A DNA stretch of 13,689 bases from Coemansia sp. RSA 1804 (Eukaryota > Kickxellomycota > Kickxellomycetes > Kickxellales > Kickxellaceae). The stretch's first letter is position 1. Each line of letters opens with the position of its first letter. The position numbers were made by a program, and so were the translations under genes. The stretch spans positions 1-13,689 of the forward strand of contig JANBTH010000617.1 of assembly GCA_027578815.1 (NCBI GenBank). The letters run 5' to 3'. Below are positions 8,259 to 13,689 of the stretch, piece after piece. The notes under the pieces were generated by a model. That model worked only from the letters and a program-made list of their open reading frames with translations, was not told the origin of the DNA and did not search any database.

Positions 8259-8807
8259 GGCCGTCTTTTGCATCAGCCCCACGAGGCAGCACAAAACATC
8301 ACAACACAAAAACCATTCTTGCCTTTTCCTTGTATTCACATTTACATCTCCTGTTTACGAAACTCTTGAGCTGCATGCCACATGCATCCACCATCCTTGC
8401 TTCAGCTGGTAAAAAAACACGCTCCCTCCTTTTTCTGGTTCGTTCTGTGGCTGCCGTGTTCGGATAATAATGTCACTTTTTCTGCATTCACCTTGTATGA
8501 ACCCGCGCGTCAACCATATGCACATGTTTTGATATTCCGAAGACGGGCTCATGTAAAGAAAAGGCGTTGGGTGGCGTTTCTGGGCCGGAATCTGGTATTC
8601 GATTTGCCAACAACTGCTGCGATTGCAACAAGAAGCCGTATGCATAATCGGAAGACCCAGTGGTGCCTCGCGCGCTTGGCGACCAGCACTGCAAACACAG
8701 GTATGGTTGTCCAGCCTGGTTCACAAAACTTTAAACAGTGTATTTGAATAATAATAAAGCTCGTGGCAATAATATTTACAAAAGGGAAAAAGGTGTTATT
8801 CTCTAGC
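8259..8807. other. Convergent intergenic gap with weak open frames
   Basis: 549 nt between the stop of the small plus-strand gene and the stop of the minus-strand GRAM gene. It should contain both 3' UTRs. An ATG frame on the plus strand at 8382-8747 (121 aa, Arg/His-rich, no motif) ends just before an AATAAA at 8753-8758. On the minus strand a frame ending at 8488 reads like normal protein and is preceded by an acceptor-like TGTTTGCAG at about 8692-8700. Neither is strong enough to be called a gene. Confidence 0.4.
8753..8758 (+). terminator. AATAAA polyadenylation signal candidate (plus strand)
   Basis: A canonical AATAAA lies within the run AATAATAATAAAG. It is the only good plus-strand hexamer I noticed between the stop at 8258 and the convergent gene, but at about 500 nt it would make a long 3' UTR; it would fit better if the frame 8382-8747 were transcribed. 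Confidence 0.3.
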
Positions 8808-10871
8808 TCACAGAAATGTGATTGATGACAAAATACAGAAAACCACAAGAGACAGAAGAATAAACAGTGTGCTCTGGCTGGCAATTCCAATAAACTGGCC
8901 AACAAGCATAACAGGGTCGAGACGCTGCCATGCAACAGAGCTATTGTTATTGTTGTTGCTGTGGTTGTTTATGTGGATGTGTGAGCTGCTGGTGGTTGAG
9001 GATGATGAGCACTGCTGCCGCACTGAATAGCGCTGGAGTGACATCAGAGACGGCTGTGTGGGCTGGTCAGACAGCCTGGATGCTGTAGGTGTTGGCTGCT
9101 CCCCGCTTTGCGTTTTTTTGTTTGCCTGTGTCCAGACAGGCGCTATTGACTCTGCAGCCGTGAACGGGGCAGCATGTGGCTCTTTGTAGCTGCGGAATGC
9201 ACCATTGCTCTTGGTAGCTGTCCATTTGGATGGTTCAGCTTGTGGATTCTGCTGGCGCACTGAGCTGTTGTCTCGTGCATTTTCTGCTTGGTGCGCAGCC
9301 TGTGCGCCGTGCGACCGTTGCGTCTGCAAAGCATGCTGATTGGGAATGGGCAATCGTTGCTTCACGCGCTGCCATCGTTGCTGCTGCTGCTGCTGTTGGC
9401 CTTGCAACGTACCTCCCGGCGTACTGGTCCAGGCATCATACAAACACTGGTATGCCTTGTCTCGACGCAGAAAGTTGGTGAATATGTACTGTCGATGGAG
9501 CGTTGAAACAGTCATGGCGTTTGGCCAAATGCCCAGCGTCAGCTCCTTGGTGACACGAGAAATGTCTGCCAGCGCAATCTTAATTGCCGTGCGCCGCCAG
9601 GGCTTTGCCTTTGTGCTGCCAGATGCGCTTCCACCCGTGCTGCTCCGTCCGCTCGAGCGACTGGCAATAGGGCCGGCCAGCTGCGGAATCTCATCCATTG
9701 AGAACGTCAGCCGCGCCGAAGCCGGCGCCGAGGGTAGCGAACAATATCCAAGCGACTGCCGCTTGCACGAGCCGCCCATACAGTCCACATGCGGTTTCAG
9801 CGGATGCGAACAAGACCCGTGCAATGGCTGCGGCTGAGTGTGTTGCTCAGATAATGCGCATTCGACACAGGGTGCACTGGCCAGCGAGACACAGGAGGAG
9901 CACTGTTTGGAAAGCCACGCCGGCACTGCGGTCTGCTGGCTAGAGCTGCCGCCACCGGACGTGGGTGGCCCAGCGGATGACAACAGTATGCCTGTGCCTG
10001 TAAAGTAAAAGTGCGTGGAGCTTATGTATATGCGTCCATACCAGCGAATACCGGCGTGGTCCAGCGAACACACAAAGTCTTGCAGGGTGTGCGCCTCAGC
10101 AGCAACATCGGGAAACGCCTGCACAAGCCGACTGGTGGTCTTTCCTAAATGGCCTCGATATGTATTAGCAGCAGCGACTGTGTCGGTGCTGTACATACTC
10201 GGCTTGGCTGAGCTTGATGGATGGCTGTGCGTGCCAGACGACTGGGCACCGTGCTGATCTATAAAGAGTGTCTGGCCGATAGAGGCTGCTGTTGGATACG
10301 TGCCGCAGCTGTGTGTGCGTCTTGGTGAGGCAATGCCCGAGTGGAAAGTTGAGGAAGCAGCCGAACGGGGTGTGTTAATTCCTGGCAGGCTTCTTGCCGA
10401 AGCATTCCTGCGTGACGCCAGTTGGCGAGCGAGGCTTGCGGCTCGCTGGGCCACTCTCAAAGCCACTTGACGCCCCTTGGACGCATGGCGTCTGCTGCAA
10501 TCGCCAGTTGCAGCCTCCTCTTCTTGTTGGCTCTGCTCATATCCAGCCAGAGTAATTGCTGTCTGCGTTGGCTGCCGCCTGCAAGCATGGCGGGTGCGTT
10601 TCTGCAAAGCAATCTGCGCAAGGTCGGGCTGTCGTGCTTGTGGTGGTTGCTGCCTTTTCTGGAACAATTGTGCGATAGCTCTTCTGCCAAACCAGCGCAA
10701 TGGATCATGGGAGCGGGATGCCGGACGCTGCTGGTTAGCATCACTTGTGCCTGCATCTCTGTTCTTTGTCAGCAGCGTGGGTGGTGATGTCTGTCCTGCA
10801 GCGGCAGGCATTCTTGGCGGAAGCTGGCCCGCATCGCTGGCGACACTAGCCTCACTATCGTCATGGGTCAT
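8808..10871 (-). CDS. GRAM-domain protein with C-terminal membrane anchor (GRAMD2/Lam-like, no VASt domain)
   Basis: The first ATG in frame is at 10871 (687 aa); the open frame continues upstream to a TGA at 10959-10961 but only via non-ATG codons. Residues 1-240 are basic, Gln/Ser/Arg-rich and probably disordered. A GRAM domain follows in two halves: residues about 245-297 (TSRLVQAFPDVAAEAHTLQD, then CSLDHAGIRWYGRIYISSTHFYFTG) and about 428-485 (IKIALADISRVTKEL, then TVSTLHRQYIFTNFLRRDKAYQCL). Between them sit about 130 residues of Cys/Ser-rich sequence with CxxC-x7-CxxC at 324-338. Residues 486-655 are low-complexity (Gln7, His/Asn runs). The last 30 residues (TLFILLSLVVFCILSSITFL end) form a single hydrophobic tail anchor. 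GRAM plus tail anchor without a VASt sterol-transfer domain is the layout of animal GRAMD2 proteins at ER-plasma membrane contacts; Lam/Ysp2 proteins would carry VASt between GRAM and anchor. Lipid sensing at an ER contact site is the likely role, by inference. Divergent from the gene at 12018. Confidence 0.85.
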   Translation of the reverse strand: MTHDDSEASVASDAGQLPPRMPAAAGQTSPPTLLTKNRDAGTSDANQQRPASRSHDPLRWFGRRAIAQLFQKRQQPPQARQPDLAQIALQKRTRHACRRQPTQTAITLAGYEQSQQEEEAATGDCSRRHASKGRQVALRVAQRAASLARQLASRRNASARSLPGINTPRSAASSTFHSGIASPRRTHSCGTYPTAASIGQTLFIDQHGAQSSGTHSHPSSSAKPSMYSTDTVAAANTYRGHLGKTTSRLVQAFPDVAAEAHTLQDFVCSLDHAGIRWYGRIYISSTHFYFTGTGILLSSAGPPTSGGGSSSQQTAVPAWLSKQCSSCVSLASAPCVECALSEQHTQPQPLHGSCSHPLKPHVDCMGGSCKRQSLGYCSLPSAPASARLTFSMDEIPQLAGPIASRSSGRSSTGGSASGSTKAKPWRRTAIKIALADISRVTKELTLGIWPNAMTVSTLHRQYIFTNFLRRDKAYQCLYDAWTSTPGGTLQGQQQQQQQRWQRVKQRLPIPNQHALQTQRSHGAQAAHQAENARDNSSVRQQNPQAEPSKWTATKSNGAFRSYKEPHAAPFTAAESIAPVWTQANKKTQSGEQPTPTASRLSDQPTQPSLMSLQRYSVRQQCSSSSTTSSSHIHINNHSNNNNNSSVAWQRLDPVMLVGQFIGIASQSTLFILLSLVVFCILSSITFL

Positions 10872-11331
10872 TGACAGAGCGAGGGAGCGAGTCCTGCTCT
10901 GCAATTGGAAAGCCCTGGCGTCTGGTGCTGAAGAAGGAGAGCGGCACGGGTGACAGCCTCAGTGCGCAACCCGACCGCACGCAGTCGCTTTTTCTTTCTC
11001 TCTCTCGCTTACCTGTTCCAGCCTGGAGTGGCTGGAAAAGCCCAGGTGCGGATGGAAAAGAGATATAGCTTGAGAATCGGGATCCAAAAGCAAACGTGCG
11101 GGCTGTGCGATGGCCTGGGCGGCACGTTCGCTGAATGACAAGGCACACGACTGTGTGGATGCTCTGCCTGCTCTGGAATGCGATAATGGGTCCTGAGCAA
11201 AAGTATGAGCAAACTCACTGGGAGGATCTGCAATAACCCTTGCCAATACAGGTGGTAGTCTGAGAAAATAAAGGGATATATGGAGAGCGGGGAGGGAGCG
11301 ATAGAGAAGAGTCGTTATTTACAAAGAAAAA
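10872..11331 (-). promoter_or_regulatory. Long ATG-free 5' leader of the GRAM gene, with candidate intron 11012-10928
   Basis: From 11332 down to 10872 the minus strand has no ATG at all, while the plus strand of the same interval has several. That supports the start at 10871 and a transcribed leader here. Within it a donor CAG/GTAAGCG (intron start 11012) and a pyrimidine-rich acceptor TCTCCTTCTTCAG (intron end 10928) outline an 85-nt intron; a second acceptor TTGCAG ends at 10899. Since no ATG precedes them, either splice would probably lie in the untranslated leader. All splice sites are by eye. Confidence 0.4.
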
Positions 11332-11476
11332 GCATAAAAGTACACAAATAGTGAGGATAGACGCTTGGGAAGAGAGCTTCAAACAGTACACGAGGATGCT
11401 TGCAGTTTCAAACAATTTACTTGCAATTCTTCTGTGAGCAATGCAAAACGAGGGAGGGAGGCGGGGAGATGGATGA

Positions 11477-11788
11477 AGCTCATTGTTGTTCCATTTCCAT
11501 TCCAAGCATGAGAACATTCAAGAGCGCTTCCAGAGCCAAGCCAAAAGAAGCTGCAAAATCCAGTATTTGTATTTGTATCGAGGCTTTTGGTTTGGCTTCT
11601 GCATTGTTGTCTCGGCTGTCCAGTTCTTATGCGCGGCTCCATTCCTGTCCAAGACCGACGGGCGCTTCTTAAACCGGCTTTACTTTATATTCGAATGGTG
11701 CATTCAAGAAACCATACTGGTCTATCAGTTGGCTGGCAGAATGAGATGGTTGTTCAATGTGCGCACAATCCGACTGACAGTGAGCTGA
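11477..11788 (+). other. Orphan open frame with membrane-protein-like composition; possible exon or gene remnant
   Basis: The frame is open for 103 codons from after a TGA at 11474 to a TGA at 11786-11788 but has no ATG near its start. Its translation is unlike a random frame: YLYLYRGFWFGFCIVVSA, AVQFLCAAPFLSKTDGRFLN, LYFIFEWCIQETILVYQLAG and RMRWLFNVRTIRLT suggest one or two membrane segments separated by charged loops. A GTGAGC donor-like sequence follows the ACA codon at the end. It may be an internal exon of an unannotated gene, a decayed gene, or chance; another plus-strand frame with an ATG at 11508 is open across part of it. No family recognised. Confidence 0.25.
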
Positions 11789-11985
11789 GCTGCTCCAAAA
11801 GTATCAAAGCTTGCTGCTTTCTTCGTATCTGCTCGTTCAACAAACCTTGTGACCCTCCTTTGGCAAATTGTTCTTTTTCTTCTTTATTAGTTCTCTCTCC
11901 TCCCCCCACATTCATGCACACTTTTAACTGCCGTTGCCTCCATGTTCTGTCTTTAAAGTTCTCCTTGCCACCAGACCTTTATTTT

Positions 11986-11997
11986 ATGGAAAAATAA
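11986..11997 (+). promoter_or_regulatory. Minimal upstream ORF (3 codons) before the small Cys-rich gene
   Basis: ATG GAA AAA TAA ends 20 nt before the ATG at 12018. If the transcript starts upstream of 11986, this uORF would be the closest one ribosomes meet, and with so short a spacer reinitiation would be inefficient. If transcription starts after it, it has no role. Confidence 0.3.
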
Positions 11998-12017
11998 ATA
12001 AGTAGCTGACAGACGGG

Positions 12018-12383
12018 ATGAAACAGGCAGCAGTAGACGCTGACAGAAATACCAGTGCTAGCAGTGGATGCTTGGAAGCTCGCCCCTTGCTGGATGTAAA
12101 TGGTGAACTGCTCCCGCCATACCAGCCCCCTCCTTCACAGCCACTGACGCCAGCTCCTAGCACGCCTGGTGGCACTTTTACAACAAATAACGTGCTTGTG
12201 CGTGCAGACGGAACAGGCGTATGTCTTGACGGATCCGAGCACAAGTGGAGAACCACCTACCCGCTGTCATCGTGGCTAATCGCATGCTTCTGCTTTCCAT
12301 GTTGCGGCCCGCTCTACTGCTACCGCCATCCTCAGCTCCAGTGCTCCAAATGCCACATAGCGATTGTGCATCCTGCTGTTTAG
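12018..12383 (+). CDS. Small Pro- and Cys-rich membrane protein, possibly BRI3 (brain protein I3)-like
   Basis: The 121-aa product has a polar start, a Pro-rich segment at residues 32-50 that begins with LPPY (an [L/P]PxY motif of the kind bound by WW domains of Nedd4/Rsp5 ubiquitin ligases), then GVCLDGSEHKWRTTYPLSSW, a Cys-rich hydrophobic stretch at about 84-101 (WLIACFCFPCCGPLYCY) and a terminal CSKC at 109-112. Proline-rich N-terminus, one short membrane-associated segment with FP-CC, and a terminal CxxC is the layout of BRI3 and of LITAF-like proteins, which sit on late endosomes and lysosomes. The usual first CxxC is missing here (only C69), so the assignment is weak. Short 3' gap of 294 nt to the next gene on the same strand. 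The start at 12018 is the only in-frame ATG; G at -3 (gggATG). Confidence 0.7.
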   Translation: MKQAAVDADRNTSASSGCLEARPLLDVNGELLPPYQPPPSQPLTPAPSTPGGTFTTNNVLVRADGTGVCLDGSEHKWRTTYPLSSWLIACFCFPCCGPLYCYRHPQLQCSKCHIAIVHPAV

Positions 12384-12480
12384 CGACTGGTGCTCTGGTT
12401 CGGTCACCCCTATCTCAGACATGACTAAGGCGACAGGGTCTTGATCCGCTTTTCCCAAAGTCAATCAAAAAGTTATGGCC

Positions 12481-12645
12481 AGCTAAGCTTTTAGCTTTTG
12501 CTTATCCGGATCATCGCCAAATCTTGCCCAATGGCTGGAGACGGTTATGCGCTTTACTAAAAATATTTTTTTATGTGTCCAGCTTTTGCTCAGCTCTGCT
12601 TTTGGCTTTTTTATTTTAGCTTTGGCGTATTTGCTTTGCTATTTG
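12481..12645 (+). repeat. Cluster of degenerate GCTTTTG(C/G) motifs in a promoter
   Basis: Five related copies lie in the 294-nt gap before the PQ-loop gene: TTAGCTTTTGCTTA (12491-12504), CCAGCTTTTGCTCAGC (12579-12594), TCTGCTTTTGGCTT (12596-12609), TTAGCTTTGGCG (12617-12628) and TTTGCTTTGCTATTTG (12630-12645). All are in the same orientation. They could be binding sites for one factor or a decayed short tandem repeat. The rest of this gap is AT-rich with no gene. Confidence 0.45.
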
Positions 12646-12677
12646 TTTGAAATCTCTACCTCCAATTTACAACGCAA

Positions 12678-13004
12678 ATGAGTATTTCCGTTATTATTTC
12701 CAATGTCCTTGGCTACGCGTCTATTGCATGCTGGATCGTGGTTCTTGCGCCCCAGATCCACCTCAACCACAAGCGAAAGTCCTGCGATGGTGTATCACTT
12801 GCCTTCTATCTTATGTGGTCATTGGGCGATCTGTTCAACTTGGCTGGGGCTCTGATGGAAGGCCTTATATTTACCGCCATTCTTCTGCCACTCTATTATA
12901 TTTTTACTGACTGCATCGTTCTTTGGCAGTTCTATATCTACAGAAGCAGGCATGTTTGTGTTTGTGAAGAAGAGAGTGCTCGCCTTCTCGACCCTAGCAA
13001 TGAC

Positions 13005-13052
<48 letters not shown>

Positions 13053-13505
13053 CAACAGTCGTGTGTCTGCTCTTCTCAATCAAAAGCATCATTTTTCCTC
13101 CGTGGTCGCTCGTTTTTGGCACTGGTCTTCTCGGTCTTGCTCTCGGTTTCAGCAGCCGTTTGCTTGTATTCTATGACCCCCGGTTGGCTTGTCCACCTAC
13201 CCACCCGTAGGATCCTTGCTCAGTCTTGCGGTTACATCTCAGCCATGGTCTATCTCGGCGCCTACGTCCCTCAGCTGGTTCGAAACTACAGAACAAAGTC
13301 TACCGAAGGTCTCTCAATGCTTATGTTTATTATTGTTGTTTTGGCCAACATAACTTACTGCCTCTCGATATTGGCAGCCCAAGAACTGACCTACGAGTAT
13401 CTGAAGACCTACGCTTCATGGCTTATTGGTGCTTTTGTGCCAATTTGGCTCGAGATTGCCATTCTTTACCAGTTTCACCAGTATCGGCATAACACCATTG
13501 CGTAA
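12678..13505 (+). CDS. PQ-loop vacuolar/lysosomal transporter, Ypq1/PQLC2 family
   Basis: The 275-aa product shows both PQ-loop signatures: residues 20-55 (VVLAPQIHLN, then KSCDGVSLAF and WSLGDLFNLAGA) and 180-225 (VYLGAYVPQLVRNYRTKSTE, then GLSMLMF and LANITYCLSI), with the prolines of the two PQ pairs at 25 and 198. Seven membrane spans fit at about 5-27, 41-60, 62-88, 144-165, 180-200, 212-233 and 245-265, the 3+1+3 topology of the family. Ypq1-3 in yeast and PQLC2 in animals export cationic amino acids (Lys, Arg, His) from the vacuole or lysosome; substrate here is inferred from family only. The loop between spans 3 and 4 is unusually long and holds 17 consecutive Gln (residues 111-127). 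The ATG at 12678 gives the N-terminus directly before span 1, as usual. No introns needed. Confidence 0.93.
13008..13058 (+). repeat. CAG/CAA trinucleotide repeat encoding 17 Gln
   Basis: Twelve CAG codons (13008-13043) are followed by four CAA and one CAG, in frame in the PQ-loop transporter gene. The pure CAG block is the sort of tract that changes length by slippage; the CAA end is the interrupted, more stable side. It lies in the predicted cytosolic or lumenal loop between spans 3 and 4. Confidence 0.95.
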
Positions 13506-13689
13506 TCATTTCACTTTTATCCCGTTTAGGTTGTTCTTAATGTATTCAAACAAACATCTTTGGTTCGGTCATTGGTACTCACTTGACATGCTACTTGTCT
13601 ACCAATGCTGGATAGTATAGCTTGTAGCAAATCGGTTCTATCTACTGCTACTCCCTATCAATATAGCTTTCAGAGACATGCCGGAGGTA
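13506..13689. other. 3' flank of the PQ-loop gene, with a possible gene start at the edge
   Basis: 184 nt of AT-rich flank. An ATG at 13678 (gacATGccg) opens a frame to the window edge, but only four codons are visible, so whether it starts a gene cannot be judged. Confidence 0.2.

Larger units (their letters stand above)
11332..12017. other. Rest of the divergent intergenic region upstream of the small Cys-rich gene
   Basis: About 690 nt. It contains the orphan plus-strand open stretch at 11477-11788 (listed separately), then from about 11860 to 11985 a T/C-rich tract that should be the core promoter and leader of the gene at 12018. No minus-strand coding is convincing: the frames at 11215-11517 and 11379-11642 have no domain signature. 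Confidence 0.4.

Noticed and set aside
7887..8339. Minus-strand 150-aa frame over the small plus-strand gene
   Set aside because: It is rich in Arg, His, Cys and Asn without pattern; the plus-strand frame has the better start context and strand-like hydrophobic alternation.
10959..11246. Minus-strand frame as an N-terminal coding exon of the GRAM gene
   Set aside because: It joins in frame through a plausible intron, but it starts with TTG and there is no ATG in any minus-strand frame from 11332 to the start at 10871, so a leader is more likely.

Overview
This is eukaryotic nuclear DNA, most likely from a compact, intron-poor fungus. The evidence is long intron-free reading frames, very short intergenic gaps, ATG contexts with a purine at -3, pyrimidine-rich leaders, and eukaryote-specific families: a GUCD1-type guanylyl cyclase-like protein, a 7-TM PQ-loop vacuolar/lysosomal transporter and a tail-anchored GRAM protein. 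An early-diverging lineage (Kickxellomycotina or similar) is my guess from the coding style; nothing in the window proves it. I see no rRNA, tRNA, transposon, CRISPR array or prokaryotic feature.

Layout, left to right. (1) 242..1, minus: N-terminal 80 codons of a gene leaving the left edge; the end resembles the start of TPA1/OFD1 prolyl dihydroxylases. (2) 243-734: divergent promoter. (3) 735-3248, plus: 837-aa protein with a coiled-coil start, a long disordered SR/RD-rich middle, an Asp10 run and an unrecognised aromatic-rich C-terminal domain. (4) 4040-4871, plus: single-pass membrane protein, best modelled with a 52-nt intron. (5) 6295-5033, minus: GUCD1-family protein with an intact C39-like Cys/His/Asp set, tail to tail with gene 4. 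(6) 6296-7931: 1.6 kb without a convincing gene. (7) 7932-8258, plus: small unrecognised protein. (8) 8259-8807: gap with two weak open frames. (9) 10871-8808, minus: GRAM-domain tail-anchored protein whose GRAM domain is split by a Cys-rich insertion of about 130 residues. (10) 10872-12017: divergent leader region, with a 461-nt stretch free of minus-strand ATG and an orphan membrane-like open frame on the plus strand. (11) 12018-12383, plus: small Pro/Cys-rich membrane protein, possibly BRI3-like. (12) 12678-13505, plus: Ypq1/PQLC2-type PQ-loop transporter with a 17-Gln tract.

The genes do not form a pathway or cluster that I can defend. Three of them (GRAM protein, small Cys-rich protein, PQ-loop transporter) point to endomembrane functions such as ER contact sites and vacuole, but this is probably chance adjacency. 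I did not find a self-evident new system. The most unusual items are the interrupted GRAM domain, the unknown C-terminal domain of the 837-aa protein, the gene at 4040-4871 whose frames suggest a missed intron, and the orphan open frame at 11477-11788.
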